NCBI RefSeq assembly: GCF_900115175.1
Contig: NZ_FOYV01000001.1
Coordinates: 1-64,000 of the forward strand
Direction: 5' to 3'
DNA length: 64,000 bases
From: Marinobacter gudaonensis
GTDB taxonomy: Bacteria; Pseudomonadota; Gammaproteobacteria; Pseudomonadales; Oleiphilaceae
Shown here: positions 25,154 through 36,562 of the stretch, in pieces
Layout of the letters: every line of letters begins with the position of its first letter
How positions within the stretch are numbered: position 1 is the stretch's first letter
The notes under the pieces: generated by a model
Database searches by the model: none
Told to the model about the DNA's origin: nothing
The model's input: only the letters and a program-made list of their open reading frames with translations
Program-made: the position numbers and the translations under genes

Positions 25154-26236
25154 ATGAGCAGGGCGTATAACTTTTGTGCAGGTCCGGCCACCTTGCCGGA
25201 GAGCGTGCTTCGTCAGGCGCGGGATGAAATGCTCGACTGGCGCGGCACCGGCATGTCGGTGATGGAAATGAGCCATCGCAGCGACGAGTTTGTCCAGATT
25301 GCCGAAACTGCAGAGAAGGATCTGCGTGAACTGGCCGGCGTGTCTGACGATTACGCCGTGCTGTTCATGCAGGGCGGGGCGTCCAGCCAGTTTTCCACCA
25401 TTCCCCTGAATCTCCTGGGCGACAAGGGCAGTGCCGATTACGTGAACACCGGTATCTGGTCGAAGAAGGCCATTGCCGAGGCCAGCCGCTACGGCCAGGT
25501 GAACGTGGTAGCCAGCTCCGAGGACAGTGGTTTTACGACTATCCCGGACCAGGCCGCCTGGAAAACCAGCGCTGAGGCCGCGTACCTGCACTACACGCCC
25601 AACGAGACCATTGGTGGCCTGGAGTTCGACTTTGTGCCGGACAGCCCCAATGTGCCTCTGGTGGCCGACATGTCCTCCAACATGCTGTCCCGTCCGGTGG
25701 ATGTCTCGAGGTTTGGGCTGATCTACGCCGGCGCCCAGAAAAACATCGGTCCCTCTGGTCTGGTGGTGGTGATTATCCGCAAGGACCTGCTGGGCAAGGC
25801 CCGGAAGGAAACTCCCACCATGATGAACTATCAGGTGATTGCGGATAACGACTCCATGTACAACACGCCGGCCACCTACAGCTGGTACCTGGCGGGCCTT
25901 GTGTTCAAATGGCTGAAAGAGCAGGGCGGCGTTCAGGCAATGGGTGAGATCAACTTGCGCAAAGCCCGCAAGCTCTACGATTTCATTGACAACAGCGACT
26001 TCTACGCCAACCCCATCGACCCGCGTTTCCGCTCCTGGATGAACGTGCCGTTTACCCTGGCGGACGACGCTCTTAACAGTGAGTTCCTCAGGGGCGCCAA
26101 TGCTTGTGGCCTGCTGAACCTGGCCGGCCACCGTTCGGTGGGTGGCATGCGGGCAAGCATCTACAACGCCATGCCTGAGGCCGGTGTGGATGCGCTGATT
26201 GATTACATGACCGACTTTGCGAAGGAGCGTGGCTGA
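25154..26236 (+). CDS. serC: Phosphoserine aminotransferase
   Basis: The product is 360 residues. The opening MSRAYNFCAGPATLPESVL is diagnostic, and the PLP lysine lies in YAGAQKNIGPSGL. It converts 3-phosphohydroxypyruvate to phosphoserine for serine and acts in pyridoxine synthesis. It starts the serC-pheA-hisC-tyrA/aroA-cmk-rpsA cluster, with pheA 2 bases downstream. Confidence 0.97.
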   Translation: MSRAYNFCAGPATLPESVLRQARDEMLDWRGTGMSVMEMSHRSDEFVQIAETAEKDLRELAGVSDDYAVLFMQGGASSQFSTIPLNLLGDKGSADYVNTGIWSKKAIAEASRYGQVNVVASSEDSGFTTIPDQAAWKTSAEAAYLHYTPNETIGGLEFDFVPDSPNVPLVADMSSNMLSRPVDVSRFGLIYAGAQKNIGPSGLVVVIIRKDLLGKARKETPTMMNYQVIADNDSMYNTPATYSWYLAGLVFKWLKEQGGVQAMGEINLRKARKLYDFIDNSDFYANPIDPRFRSWMNVPFTLADDALNSEFLRGANACGLLNLAGHRSVGGMRASIYNAMPEAGVDALIDYMTDFAKERG

Positions 26237-26238
26237 TC

Positions 26239-27336
26239 ATGAGCGATGAGCAGACCAGGCTCGCGGAGCTGAGGGACGAAATCGACCGGATTGACCAGAA
26301 GATCATGGAGCTGATCAGCGCCCGGGCAAACTGTGCCCAGGAAGTGGCCCACGTGAAAATGGCCGCCAATCCGGGGCAGGACGTGTTCTTCTACCGCCCA
26401 GAGCGTGAAGCCCAGGTGCTCCGGCGGATCAAGGAGCAGAATCCGGGTCCGTTGTCTGGTGAGGAAATGGCCCGGCTGTTCCGGGAAATCATGTCCGCCT
26501 GCCTGGCACTGGAAAAGCCCATGCACATCGCCTTCCTGGGGCCGATCGGTACCTTCACCCAGGCGGCGGCGCTCAAGCATTTTGGGCATTCGGTTATCAG
26601 CGTTCCGCTGCCCGCCATCGACGCCGTGTTCCGGGAAGTGGAATCGGGGGCGGCCCATTACGGCGTGGTGCCGGTGGAGAACTCCACCGAGGGTATGATC
26701 AACCACACCCTCGATATGTTCATGTCCTCACCCCTGAAAATCTGTGGTGAGGTCCAACTGCGGATTCACCACCATCTGCTGGTGTCGCCCAAGCATGCCG
26801 ACCAGGAAATTACCCGTATCTACTCTCATCAGCAGTCGTTCGCCCAGTGCCGCCAGTGGCTGGATACCCATCGCTACGGCGTTGAGCGGGTGACCGTGTC
26901 CAGCAATGCGGAGGCGGCCCGCCGTGCTGCCGCCGAGCCCGGCACAGCAGCGATTGCCGGTGACATGGCGGCAGAGCTCTATGGGCTGGACATGGTGGCA
27001 AGCAGCATCGAGGATCGCCCGGACAACACTACCCGTTTTCTGATCATCGGCCGTGAAGCGGTACCGGCCAGTGGCCACGATAAATCCTCCATTCTGGTGT
27101 CTATGCGCAACAAGCCGGGGGCGCTTTACAAGCTGCTCGAGCCGTTCCACCGCCATGGCATCAGTCTGACGCGAATAGAAACCCGTCCGTCACCCAGCGG
27201 CACCTGGGCCTACGTGTTCTATATCGATTTTGAAGGGCATGTGGAAGACGAGCAGGTTCGCAAGGTGCTGGCGGAAGTGGACGAGGAAGCCGTTGAACTG
27301 AAACGCCTTGGGTCTTACCCGATTGGCGTGCTCTGA
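26239..27336 (+). CDS. pheA: Bifunctional chorismate mutase/prephenate dehydratase
   Basis: The product is 365 residues. Residues 1-90 form an AroQ chorismate mutase (LRDEIDRIDQKIMELISARANCAQEVAHVK). The prephenate dehydratase domain follows (IAFLGPIGTFTQAAALKHFG, VPVENSTEGMINHTLD, DRPDNTTRFLIIG), then an ACT domain (ILVSMRNKPGALYKLLEPF, RIETRPS) that binds phenylalanine for feedback inhibition. It makes phenylpyruvate. Confidence 0.97.
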   Translation: MSDEQTRLAELRDEIDRIDQKIMELISARANCAQEVAHVKMAANPGQDVFFYRPEREAQVLRRIKEQNPGPLSGEEMARLFREIMSACLALEKPMHIAFLGPIGTFTQAAALKHFGHSVISVPLPAIDAVFREVESGAAHYGVVPVENSTEGMINHTLDMFMSSPLKICGEVQLRIHHHLLVSPKHADQEITRIYSHQQSFAQCRQWLDTHRYGVERVTVSSNAEAARRAAAEPGTAAIAGDMAAELYGLDMVASSIEDRPDNTTRFLIIGREAVPASGHDKSSILVSMRNKPGALYKLLEPFHRHGISLTRIETRPSPSGTWAYVFYIDFEGHVEDEQVRKVLAEVDEEAVELKRLGSYPIGVL

Positions 27337-27359
27337 GCAAAGCAGGTCGAGGACGTATT

Positions 27360-28484
27360 ATGGCCATTGATTACCAGAGCCTGGCTGTTCGCGGTGTGCG
27401 GGCGTTGTCGCCCTACCAGCCGGGCAAGCCGATTGAGGAGCTGGCCCGGGAATTGGGCCTGAATCCCGCCGAGATCATCAAACTCGCCAGCAACGAGAAC
27501 CCGCTCGGGCCCAGCGAAAAAGCCCTGTCGGCGGCGCAAGCGGCGCTTGCCGAGCTTTGCCTGTATCCCGATGGCAACGGTTTCAACCTGAAGCAGGCCC
27601 TGTCAAAGCGGCTGGGTGTGGGTATGGACCAGATTACCCTGGGCAATGGGTCCAACGATGTGCTCGAGGTGATCACCCGTTGTTTTGCGGATGCCGACTC
27701 GGAAGTGGTGTTCTCCCAGTACGCCTTTGCCGTGTATCCCCTGGTGACCCAGGCTATCAGTGCCACGGGCATATCGGTGCCGGCGCGGGAGTGGGGGCAT
27801 GATCTGGAGGCCATGGCTGCGGCAGTCACCGATCGCACGCGCCTGGTGTTTGTCGCCAATCCTAACAACCCGACCGGAACTGTACACAAGGCCGACGCCG
27901 TTGAGGCCTTCCTTAAAAAGATTCCCGAGGACGTTCTGGTAGTGCTGGACGAGGCCTACTGCGAGTACCTCACCGGCGATGACTATCCGGACGGCGTGGA
28001 GCTGTTGTCCCGGTTCCCGAACCTGATCGTCTGTCGCACTTTCTCCAAAGCCTGGGGGCTGGCCGCGCTTCGCGTCGGTTACAGTATCAGCTCACCGGCC
28101 ATTGCGGATGTGCTCAACCGCGTGCGGCAGCCTTTCAACGTCGATACTGTGGCTCTGGCCGCCGCCACTGCGGTCCTGGACGATGACGCCTATCTGCAGC
28201 GATCACGGGAGGTGAATACAGCCGGGTTGCGCCAGCTCGAGCAGGCGTTCGACGCCATGGGATTGAGCTTCATACCCTCCGCTGGCAACTTCATTGCGGT
28301 GGAAGTGGGCGAGAACGCCATGGGCGTCTACCAGACCCTGCTGGCTCACGGGGTTATTGTGCGCCCGATAGCCGGCTATGGTATGCCTCGCCATTTGCGG
28401 GTGTCGGTCGGGCTGCCAGAAGAGAATGAGCGCTTCATTGAGGCCCTGGCGAAGGCCCTGACGGCGTCGGGCTTGAGTGATTAA
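27360..28484 (+). CDS. hisC: Histidinol-phosphate aminotransferase
   Basis: The product is 374 residues. SNENPLGPSEKA, NPNNPTG, DEAYCEY and the PLP-lysine motif TFSKAWGLAALRVGY are visible. The position between pheA and tyrA suggests it also acts on aromatic 2-oxo acids, as proposed for hisC paralogues in this cluster in pseudomonads; that is inference. It begins 23 bases after pheA. Confidence 0.94.
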   Translation: MAIDYQSLAVRGVRALSPYQPGKPIEELARELGLNPAEIIKLASNENPLGPSEKALSAAQAALAELCLYPDGNGFNLKQALSKRLGVGMDQITLGNGSNDVLEVITRCFADADSEVVFSQYAFAVYPLVTQAISATGISVPAREWGHDLEAMAAAVTDRTRLVFVANPNNPTGTVHKADAVEAFLKKIPEDVLVVLDEAYCEYLTGDDYPDGVELLSRFPNLIVCRTFSKAWGLAALRVGYSISSPAIADVLNRVRQPFNVDTVALAAATAVLDDDAYLQRSREVNTAGLRQLEQAFDAMGLSFIPSAGNFIAVEVGENAMGVYQTLLAHGVIVRPIAGYGMPRHLRVSVGLPEENERFIEALAKALTASGLSD

Positions 28485-28512
28485 GAGTGAACGACAAGGG
28501 TAAACGATTGAT

Positions 28513-30741
28513 ATGAGCGGGTCGGAACCACTCTTCCAGCGGGTTGCCGTGATTGGCCTCGGGCTGATTGGCGGCTCCCTGGCCAGTGCCATGTGCCGCA
28601 ACCGGCTTGCGGTTACGGTGGTTGGTTCCGACCAGCGTGAAGAGGACCTGCGCCTGGGGCAGCAGCTTGGCGTTGTCGACGAAATCGCGCCAACGGTGGC
28701 CGATGCAGTGCGCGGCGCCGACCTGGTGATTCTGGCCGTGCCGGTGCGGGCGACCCGGTCGGTGCTTGAACAGGTGCGTCCCGCGCTGGACCCGGGGGCA
28801 GTGCTGACCGATGTTGGCAGCACCAAATCCAGTTTCGTGGCCGATGTGGAGGCAGTATTTGGCTCCCAGTCGCCGCTGGTGATTCCCGGCCATCCGATTG
28901 CCGGCTCCGAAAAAAGCGGCATCCGGGCCGCCAACCCCAATCTGTTCGCCAACCACAAGGTGATTCTCACGCCGCCGGACAACGTCAGCGAATCCCACCT
29001 GGCGCGTTTGCAGGCCCTCTGGGAAGGCTGCGGGGCCACTGTGTTGACCATGTCTGTGGCCTATCACGACGAAGTGCTGGCCGCCACCAGCCACCTGCCA
29101 CATCTGATCGCTTTCTCGCTGGTGGATACCCTGGCCGGGGAAGACGAGAACATGGACATTTTCCGCTACGCTGCCGGCGGGTTCCGGGACTTTACCCGGA
29201 TTGCTGCCAGTGATCCGGTGATGTGGCACGATATCTTTCTGTCGAACCGCGAGGCGGTTCTGCGGGTGATAGATCACTTTACCCACGACCTCGAGCAGTT
29301 GCGCACGGCCATCGCCAATCAGGACAGTGCCACGCTGCTGCGGGTTTTCAGTCGCGCCAAGGCGGCGCGTGAACATTTTTCCAAGATGCTCTCAGGACAG
29401 GCTTACGTGACAAACAACAGTGCTAAACAGGTCAGGTTCCGTCTTCAGCCCGGCGGCGCGATTACCGGTGATATCCGCGTTCCCGGCGACAAGTCCATGT
29501 CTCATCGGTCCATCATGCTTGGTGCGCTCGCCGATGGGGTAACCGAGGTCAAGGGATTTCTGGAGGGTGAGGACAGCCTCGCCACGCTTCAGGCGTTCCG
29601 GGACATGGGCGTGACCATCGAAGGCCCGGATAACGGCTTCGTGCGGATTCACGGCGTCGGCATGCACGGACTGCAGGCACCGCGGGGACCGCTGTATCTC
29701 GGCAACTCCGGCACCGCCATGCGCCTGTTTGCCGGCTTGCTGGCGGCGCAGCCGTTCGACTCGGAGCTGACCGGTGATGCCAGTCTGTCCGGTCGCCCCA
29801 TGGGGCGGGTGGCTGAGCCACTTCGGGCCATGGGCGCGGTGATTGATACGGCAGACGGTGGCCGGCCGCCACTGAAAATCCACGGCGGCCAGAAACTGAC
29901 CGGCATCCATTATGAAATGCCGGTGGCCAGTGCCCAGGTGAAATCCTGCCTGCTGCTGGCCGGCCTTTACGCCGAGGGCAGCACTTCGGTCACCGAGCCG
30001 GCACCGACCCGGGACCATACCGAACGTATGCTGGCCGGCTTTGGCTATCACGTACATAGGGATGGAGCGACGGCGAGCGTCAGTGGCGGCGGCAAGATGA
30101 CCGCCACCAACATTGATGTCCCCGCCGACATTTCCTCAGCCGCGTTTTTCCTGGTTGCCGCCAGTATCGCGCCTGGTTCGGACCTGGTGCTGCGCCACGT
30201 CGGTATGAACCCGACCCGGGTAGGGGTGATCAATATCCTGCGCCTGATGGGCGCCAACATTGAGGTGCTGGACGAGCGCGAAATCGGCGGCGAGCCGGTG
30301 GCGGACCTGAGGGTGCGTTCCGCCGAGCTCAAGGGCATCGACATCCCCGAGGACCAGGTGCCCCTGGCCATTGATGAGTTCCCGGTGCTGTTTGTTGCGG
30401 CCGCCTGTGCTCGCGGTCGCACCGTGCTTCGCGGCGCCGAGGAGCTGAGAGTCAAGGAAAGTGATCGCATCCAGGTGATGGCCGATGGCCTTGCGGCCCT
30501 GGGTGTTGAAACCACCGTTACGCCGGATGGCATCGTGATCGATGGGGGTCAAACGATCGGTGGCGGCACTGTGAACAGCCATGGGGATCATCGGATTGCC
30601 ATGTCGTTTGCGGTGGCCTCCCTGCGGGCTGCCGGCGATATCACGATCAACGATTGCGCCAATGTGGCAACCTCTTTTCCGGGCTTTGTGGAACTTGCCC
30701 GCGAAACCGGGATCAATATCAAAGCCGAGGGGAGTGAGTGA
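28513..30741 (+). CDS. Fused prephenate dehydrogenase / EPSP synthase
   Basis: The product is 742 residues. The first ~295 residues are TyrA, with a Rossmann start ([17 protein letters not shown]) and PIAGSEKSG. From about residue 305 the AroA domain begins ([23 protein letters not shown]), with [22 protein letters not shown] and the LRVKESDRI motif near the end. The fusion tyrA-aroA is typical of Pseudomonas-type gammaproteobacteria and links the tyrosine branch to the shikimate pathway. LGNSGTAMR has the usual glyphosate-relevant Gly. Confidence 0.96.
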   Translation: MSGSEPLFQRVAVIGLGLIGGSLASAMCRNRLAVTVVGSDQREEDLRLGQQLGVVDEIAPTVADAVRGADLVILAVPVRATRSVLEQVRPALDPGAVLTDVGSTKSSFVADVEAVFGSQSPLVIPGHPIAGSEKSGIRAANPNLFANHKVILTPPDNVSESHLARLQALWEGCGATVLTMSVAYHDEVLAATSHLPHLIAFSLVDTLAGEDENMDIFRYAAGGFRDFTRIAASDPVMWHDIFLSNREAVLRVIDHFTHDLEQLRTAIANQDSATLLRVFSRAKAAREHFSKMLSGQAYVTNNSAKQVRFRLQPGGAITGDIRVPGDKSMSHRSIMLGALADGVTEVKGFLEGEDSLATLQAFRDMGVTIEGPDNGFVRIHGVGMHGLQAPRGPLYLGNSGTAMRLFAGLLAAQPFDSELTGDASLSGRPMGRVAEPLRAMGAVIDTADGGRPPLKIHGGQKLTGIHYEMPVASAQVKSCLLLAGLYAEGSTSVTEPAPTRDHTERMLAGFGYHVHRDGATASVSGGGKMTATNIDVPADISSAAFFLVAASIAPGSDLVLRHVGMNPTRVGVINILRLMGANIEVLDEREIGGEPVADLRVRSAELKGIDIPEDQVPLAIDEFPVLFVAAACARGRTVLRGAEELRVKESDRIQVMADGLAALGVETTVTPDGIVIDGGQTIGGGTVNSHGDHRIAMSFAVASLRAAGDITINDCANVATSFPGFVELARETGINIKAEGSE

Positions 30742-31421
30742 TGGCCGATAGCCGCGCTCCGGTGATCACCGTCGATGGGCCCGGAGGATCCGGTAAAGGC
30801 ACGATTACCCAGATGCTCGCCCGAAGGCTCGGGTGGCATCTGCTCGACAGTGGCGCCCTGTACCGGCTTACGGCGCTTGCGGCGGTGCGTCAGGGTGTTG
30901 CCCTGGATGACGAGCCCGGCCTGGTGCAGGTTGCGGCGGGTCTGGACGTAGAGTTCGAGCCCACGCCGGCAGGTGAACCCGTGAAGGTGATTCTGGCGGG
31001 GCAGGATGTGACCGCGGAAATCCGCACCGAGTCGGCCGGCGACAACGCGTCTAAAGTGGCGGTAATACAGCCGGTTCGCGATGCCCTGTTGCAGCGCCAG
31101 CGGGATTTCCGCAAGGCACCCGGGCTGGTGGCCGACGGGCGCGATATGGGCACGGTGGTTTTCCCCGATGCGCCGGTGAAGATCTTCCTCACTGCGAGCG
31201 CCGAGGAGAGGGCCAGACGGCGCTACAGTCAGTTGAAGGACGCGGGTGTCGATGTTAATATTGACGCCCTTTTAGAGGAGATACGGGTGCGCGACGAGCG
31301 GGATATGAACCGGTCCGCCGCCCCTCTCAAGCCCGCGGATGATGCGCAAGTCATTGATTCTACGGGGTTGAGTATAGAAGAGGTGTTGGACAGGTGTATG
31401 GCCGCAGCAGGCCAGGCCTGA
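30741..31421 (+). CDS. cmk: Cytidylate kinase
   Basis: The product is 226 residues from ATG 30741, sharing a base with the tyrA/aroA stop (TGATG). It has a P-loop GPGGSGKGT near residue 14, [10 protein letters not shown] and [13 protein letters not shown]. It phosphorylates CMP and dCMP. GAGGGGAGTGAG upstream is a strong ribosome site. Confidence 0.96.
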   Translation: MADSRAPVITVDGPGGSGKGTITQMLARRLGWHLLDSGALYRLTALAAVRQGVALDDEPGLVQVAAGLDVEFEPTPAGEPVKVILAGQDVTAEIRTESAGDNASKVAVIQPVRDALLQRQRDFRKAPGLVADGRDMGTVVFPDAPVKIFLTASAEERARRRYSQLKDAGVDVNIDALLEEIRVRDERDMNRSAAPLKPADDAQVIDSTGLSIEEVLDRCMAAAGQA

Positions 31422-31549
31422 CTACACCTTTTTGTTGTTGAAAGGCCGGATGTAGCGCAACTGCCAGCCACAGGCTGCCTCCGGAATCGTTAACAGACCG
31501 TGTTGCTGGTGGCACGGAGCACACTTGCGTTGATCATATAGGACTCATA

Positions 31550-33244
31550 ATGAGCGAGAGCTTTGCAGATCTTTTTGAAGAAAGCCTGAAAGAAATTGAC
31601 ATGCAACCGGGTTCCATTGTCCAGGGAACCGTAGTTGACGTCGACAACGACTGGGTCACCGTTAACGCCGGACTGAAGTCCGAGGGCGTTATCCCCGCCT
31701 CCCAGTTCCTGAACGAAAAAGGCGAGTTGGAAATTGCTATCGGCGATGTTGTCGATGTAGCTCTCGACGCTGTGGAAGACGGCTTCGGTGAGACCCGTCT
31801 GTCCCGCGAAAAAGCCAAGCGTGCAGAAGCCTGGAAGGTACTCGAGAAGTCCTTCGAAGCTGAGGAAGTGGTCAAGGGCGTTATCAATGGCAAGGTCAAG
31901 GGTGGCTTCACCGTCGATCTGGCTGGTATCCGCGCCTTCCTGCCTGGCTCGCTGGTAGATGTTCGTCCGGTTCGCGATACCGCGCACCTGGAGAACAAGG
32001 AACTCGAATTCAAGGTTATCAAGCTGGACCAGAAGCGTAACAACGTGGTTGTTTCCCGCCGCGCCGTTCTGGAAGCTGAAAACAGTGCCGAGCGTGAAGC
32101 TCTGCTCGAGACCCTGACCGAAGGTCTGGAAATCAAGGGTATCGTCAAGAACCTGACCGACTACGGCGCGTTCGTGGATCTGGGTGGTGTTGACGGCCTG
32201 CTGCACATCACTGACATGGCCTGGAAGCGCATCAAGCATCCGAGCGAAATCGTCAACGTGGGCGACGAGATCAACGTCAAGGTCCTGAAGTTCGACCGTG
32301 AGCGCAACCGCGTATCTCTCGGCCTGAAGCAGCTGGGCGAAGATCCCTGGGTCGACATCAAGGGTCGTTACCCGGAAGGTTCCAAGGTCAAGGCCCGCGT
32401 TACCAACCTGACTGACTACGGCTGCTTTGCCGAGCTGGAAGAAGGTGTTGAAGGCCTGGTTCACGTGTCCGAAATGGACTGGACCAACAAGAACATCCAT
32501 CCGTCCAAGGTTGTCCAGGTTGGCGACGAAGTGGACGTGATGATTCTGGATATCGACGAAGAGCGTCGTCGTATCTCCCTGGGTATCAAGCAGTGTGTAG
32601 CCAACCCGTGGGAAGAGTTCTCCAGCAACTTCAACAAGGGCGACCGCATCTCCGGCAAGATCAAGTCTATTACTGACTTCGGTATCTTCATCGGTCTGGA
32701 CGGCGGCATCGACGGACTGGTTCACCTGTCTGACATCAGCTGGAACGAGACTGGCGAAGAAGCCGTTCGCGAGTACAAGAAGGGTGACGAGGTTGAGACC
32801 GTTATCCTGTCTGTTGATCCTGAGCGTGAGCGTATCTCCCTGGGCATCAAGCAGCTGGAAAGTGATCCGTTCGCCGAGTTCGTTCAACTGAACGACAAGG
32901 GCTCCATCGTTAAGGGCACCGTTTCTTCCGTGGATGCCAAGGCAGCCACCATCGCCCTGAACGACGAAGTTGAAGCCGTTCTGAAGGCCTCTGAAATCAG
33001 CCGTGATCGTGTCGAAGACGCACGCAACGCGCTGAAAGAGGGTGAAGAAGTTGAAGCGAAGATCATCAGCATCGACCGCAAGAACCGCATTATCAACCTG
33101 TCTGTGAAGTCCAAAGACGTTGAGGACGACAAGCAGGCTCTGGAAAACGTGCGGAGCAAGGCGGCTGAAACCTCTTCTGGTGCGACCACTATCGGTGATC
33201 TCATCAAGGAGCAGATGCAGCAGCAAAACGCCAACAAGGAATAA
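31550..33244 (+). CDS. rpsA: 30S ribosomal protein S1
   Basis: The product is 564 residues with six S1 RNA-binding repeats, the usual bacterial count. The repeats are recognisable by [27 protein letters not shown] strands, and the first two are divergent ribosome-binding copies. It binds mRNA leaders to start translation. A long upstream gap (128 bases after cmk) should hold its own promoter, and a strong terminator follows. Confidence 0.98.
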   Translation: MSESFADLFEESLKEIDMQPGSIVQGTVVDVDNDWVTVNAGLKSEGVIPASQFLNEKGELEIAIGDVVDVALDAVEDGFGETRLSREKAKRAEAWKVLEKSFEAEEVVKGVINGKVKGGFTVDLAGIRAFLPGSLVDVRPVRDTAHLENKELEFKVIKLDQKRNNVVVSRRAVLEAENSAEREALLETLTEGLEIKGIVKNLTDYGAFVDLGGVDGLLHITDMAWKRIKHPSEIVNVGDEINVKVLKFDRERNRVSLGLKQLGEDPWVDIKGRYPEGSKVKARVTNLTDYGCFAELEEGVEGLVHVSEMDWTNKNIHPSKVVQVGDEVDVMILDIDEERRRISLGIKQCVANPWEEFSSNFNKGDRISGKIKSITDFGIFIGLDGGIDGLVHLSDISWNETGEEAVREYKKGDEVETVILSVDPERERISLGIKQLESDPFAEFVQLNDKGSIVKGTVSSVDAKAATIALNDEVEAVLKASEISRDRVEDARNALKEGEEVEAKIISIDRKNRIINLSVKSKDVEDDKQALENVRSKAAETSSGATTIGDLIKEQMQQQNANKE

Positions 33245-33260
33245 AGTTCCGGTTGGTACG

Positions 33261-33294
33261 AAAAAAACGGGCTCTAAGAGCCCGTTTTTTTTGT
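33261..33294 (+). terminator. Rho-independent terminator after rpsA
   Basis: ACGGGCTC (33268-33275) pairs with GAGCCCGT (33279-33286) across a TAA loop, followed by eight or nine T. The A run upstream makes it potentially bidirectional. Confidence 0.93.
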
Positions 33295-33378
33295 GTTTTT
33301 TTCTGGTTTGGCTAAACTAGGTAGTCATGGGAACCCGGTAACCCACGGCCGAATAAAAATGATAGAGGGAAACGCCTC

Positions 33379-33675
33379 ATGACGAAGTCCGAACTGGTCG
33401 AGCTGATTGCCTCCAAGCAAACCCAGCTCTCTGTGAAAGATGTGGAACTGGCTGTAAAGACCATTATCGAGCACATGTCCCAATCCCTTGCTGATGGGCA
33501 GAGAATTGAGATTCGCGGGTTTGGCAGTTTTTCTCTTCATCACCGGGCGGCCCGCACCGGCCGAAATCCCAAGACAGGCGAAGCCGTTCAGTTGCCCGCC
33601 AAGTATGTGCCTCACTTCAAGCCCGGCAAAGAGCTGAGAGAGCAGGTTAACGACAGCTTGAAGAAAGGGTTTTAA
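33379..33675 (+). CDS. ihfB: Integration host factor subunit beta
   Basis: The product is 98 residues. [35 protein letters not shown] and [11 protein letters not shown] are diagnostic of IHF-beta, including the Pro-tipped DNA-intercalating arm. It bends DNA with IhfA. It sits directly after rpsA, the usual place. GAGGGAAA lies upstream. Confidence 0.97.
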   Translation: MTKSELVELIASKQTQLSVKDVELAVKTIIEHMSQSLADGQRIEIRGFGSFSLHHRAARTGRNPKTGEAVQLPAKYVPHFKPGKELREQVNDSLKKGF

Positions 33676-33734
33676 TCGCCGACCGGGGAACAGGTACAAT
33701 TCGGGTCGATTGGCCCTACTGGAGCGCTATTGCT

Positions 33735-34037
33735 ATGGCAGGATTGCAGAAGATTATCCTTATTCTGTTGGTGTTATTCCTGATTCTGCTGGCGCTGGTG
33801 TTTTCGCTCAACAATCAAATGGCGGTTTCCCTTAATTTCCTACTGTTTGAAACCCAGCCCCACGGCGTTGCGGTCTGGATTATCATGGCATTCGTGATAG
33901 GCGCCCTCGTGGGCGTGCTGATCACCACCTTGGCGACCGTGCGCACATCAGTGTCGCGTCGTGCACTGCAGAAACGACTTGATCGCGCCGAGCAGGCATT
34001 GGAAAAATCCAGGGCCCAGAACGACCGGACTCTTTAA
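33735..34037 (+). CDS. lapA: LapA-family inner-membrane protein
   Basis: The product is 100 residues with two membrane helices (about 6-24 and 45-68) and a charged C-terminal helix, the DUF1049/LapA layout. It works with LapB in control of LpxC and lipopolysaccharide assembly. The stop shares a base with the lapB start (TAATG), so translation is coupled. Confidence 0.9.
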   Translation: MAGLQKIILILLVLFLILLALVFSLNNQMAVSLNFLLFETQPHGVAVWIIMAFVIGALVGVLITTLATVRTSVSRRALQKRLDRAEQALEKSRAQNDRTL

Positions 34038-35206
34038 TGGACATGGTACTTCAGTGGCTGCTGCTGACAGTTGCGGTGGCAGTGGGCTGGCTGGTGGGCC
34101 GGCTTGGCAGCAGCGATAACCGTTCGGGAAAAACGATTTCCGATGAAGAATCCGTCAGGGATCGACTGCAGTTCCTCTTTACCAATTACTCCGACCAGGC
34201 GGTCGAAAACTTTGTCCAATCCCTCGCTGTAAACAAGGATACCGTCAGTCTCCACCTGTCTATTGGTAGCCACTTCCGCAACAAGGGTGAGACCGACCGG
34301 GCCATCCTGATCCATCAGAACCTGTTAGCCCGGCCAGAGCTGCCGCCACGTTTTTCTCCGCAGGTTACGCTGGAACTGGCAAGGGATTACCTCAACGCCG
34401 GCCTGCTGGACCGTGCCGAAGCTTTGCTACACCAGTTGATGGGTGACCGGGACTATGGCCGCCATTCCGCACAGCAACTGATCGATCTATACCAGCAGGA
34501 GAAAGAGTGGGGCAAGGCCGCCGAAGTGGCCCGCACGCTGACCAAGGGTGACGCCGATCCGGCGATGTTCAAGGTACTTGCATACCTGACCTGCGAACTC
34601 GCGGAGGAAGCACTGAAGCACGACGATCGCTGGGCCGCCCAGAAATTGGCGAAAGAGGCCCTGGAATACGACCGGTCCTGTGTTCGTGCCACACTGATTC
34701 TTATGAAGTTGCTGGTCCGTCAGGGCAGCTACCGGGAGGCCGGCGGTCAATGTTTCAAAGTGTTTGACCAGAACCCCGAGTTTGGCCCGGAAGCCATTGA
34801 CCGGCTGATGAAGCTCGAACGTGAGCACGGCGATATCGGCCGACTGGCCAGGAAGCTTCGCAAGCTGTATGAGAGCTACCCGAGCACCAGTCTGCTGCTG
34901 GCCCTGGTAGAATCGGTTGAGCGGGCCTCGGGCAGGCCGGCGGCCATCGACCTGCTCCGACAGGAACTGGAAACCCGACCCAGCGTGCGAGGCCTGTTGC
35001 GCCTCGTGGAAATGGCCGGCTACGAGAAAGGGATGACCACAGACGAAGGCCGGCTGGTGAGCCGAATCGGCCACCTGATCCTGGCCAACCGTCCTGTGTA
35101 CCGCTGCGTGAGCTGTGGCTTCTCGGGGCGTCAGCTCCACTGGCTGTGCCCGAGCTGCAAGCAGTGGGAAACGGTTCGTCCAATTCAGGGCGTTGAAGCC
35201 GAATAA
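34037..35206 (+). CDS. lapB: Lipopolysaccharide assembly protein LapB
   Basis: The product is 389 residues. An N-terminal membrane anchor is followed by repeated TPR helices ([35 protein letters not shown]) and a C-terminal rubredoxin-like zinc ribbon (CVSCGF, CPSCKQW). In E. coli it adapts LpxC to FtsH for degradation, which is of interest here because another FtsH is encoded 15 kb upstream. Confidence 0.95.
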   Translation: MDMVLQWLLLTVAVAVGWLVGRLGSSDNRSGKTISDEESVRDRLQFLFTNYSDQAVENFVQSLAVNKDTVSLHLSIGSHFRNKGETDRAILIHQNLLARPELPPRFSPQVTLELARDYLNAGLLDRAEALLHQLMGDRDYGRHSAQQLIDLYQQEKEWGKAAEVARTLTKGDADPAMFKVLAYLTCELAEEALKHDDRWAAQKLAKEALEYDRSCVRATLILMKLLVRQGSYREAGGQCFKVFDQNPEFGPEAIDRLMKLEREHGDIGRLARKLRKLYESYPSTSLLLALVESVERASGRPAAIDLLRQELETRPSVRGLLRLVEMAGYEKGMTTDEGRLVSRIGHLILANRPVYRCVSCGFSGRQLHWLCPSCKQWETVRPIQGVEAE

Positions 35207-35237
35207 ACCTTTACCAAATCTCCGCAGGAACAATACC

Positions 35238-35948
<711 letters not shown>

Positions 35949-35988
35949 TGTATGGCTGACTCTGGCCCTAGCCTTCGGGTTTGGGCGG

Positions 35989-36098
35989 CGGGGCGGCAGG
36001 CGGGTCTTTCCAAAACACGCTACAAGCACATCCATGTGCGCTTGAATCGGGCCATCCATGGCCCTCTACAGTTTTGGAAAGACCCGCCTGCCGCCCCG
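35989..36098. repeat. Variable-stem palindromic element A
   Basis: The left arm 35989-36016 and right arm 36071-36098 are complementary over 28 bp without mismatch (inner part TCTTTCCAAAAC / GTTTTGGAAAGA). The 54 nt core contains hairpin GCACATccATGTGC and then GGGCCATccATGGCCC. The core is shared with element B in opposite orientation; the outer arms are not. No T run follows, so a plain terminator is unlikely. Confidence 0.85.
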
Positions 36099-36180
36099 TT
36101 CGGACATCAAGGGTATGTCGAGCTACGCTAAAGCCGAGTCAAAGGTCGTTCTACGATATCTCAGAAGTTTGAGCGGTGGG

Positions 36181-36276
36181 GTGGGGGCGCCCTCCCAAAA
36201 ATGTCTGTGGCCATGGATGGCCACAGCCAAGCGCACATGGATGTGCTCGTAGCGTTTTTTGGGAGGGCGCCCCCAC
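36181..36276. repeat. Variable-stem palindromic element B
   Basis: Arms 36181-36201 and 36256-36276 pair perfectly over 21 bp. The 54 nt core carries GGCCATggATGGCC and then GCACATggATGTGC. On the opposite strand the core matches the core of element A at 45 of 54 positions by hand alignment. Confidence 0.85.
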
Positions 36277-36372
36277 GCCACAGCCCCCCAAGCAAGCAGG
36301 CTAGTGCAGAGACAGCTACCGCGACCAAAAGTCCAAGGTCAGTCTCGAGAGCAAAACCAAAAAGAAGCCAAT
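36277..36372. other. Remaining intergenic DNA before tRNA-Asn
   Basis: Between element B and the tRNA terminator there is low-complexity purine-rich sequence without a gene, promoter or repeat that I can support. The 83 bases between elements A and B likewise show nothing clear. Confidence 0.4.
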
Positions 36373-36403
36373 AAAAAACCCGCTAACTCAAAGAATTAGC
36401 GGG
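36373..36403 (-). terminator. Terminator of tRNA-Asn (copy 1)
   Basis: On the - strand CCCGCTAA pairs with TTAGCGGG (36396-36403 with 36379-36386) followed by six T (36373-36378 complement). Confidence 0.85.
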
Positions 36404-36415
36404 CTTTCAGAATAG

Positions 36416-36491
36416 TGGCTCCCCGAGCTGGGCTCGAACCAGCGACAAACGGATTAACAGTCCGTTGCTCTACCAACTGAGCTATCGGGGA
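36416..36491 (-). tRNA. tRNA-Asn(GTT), copy 1
   Basis: The gene is 76 nt with the CCA end encoded. The acceptor stem TCCCCGA pairs with TCGGGGA, the D-loop has AGCTCAGTTGGTAGAGC, the anticodon loop is CTGTTAA giving GTT, and the T-loop has GGTTCGAGCC. The sequence is identical to the copy at 51208-51283. Confidence 0.97.
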
Positions 36492-36562
36492 ACGTCGTCG
36501 TGTGACGAGGCGCGTATATTAAGTTGGCTATACCGCCCCGTCAACCCCTGCCTCCGAACTTT

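Noticed and set aside
36001..36252. Short peptides encoded across palindromes A and B
   Set aside because: The frames are made of the repeat cores and differ between copies by frame; the DNA structure explains them.
36416..36491. tRNA-Asn as an integration site of a genomic island
   Set aside because: No partial tRNA copy or integrase lies nearby; the second copy at 51208-51283 is complete.
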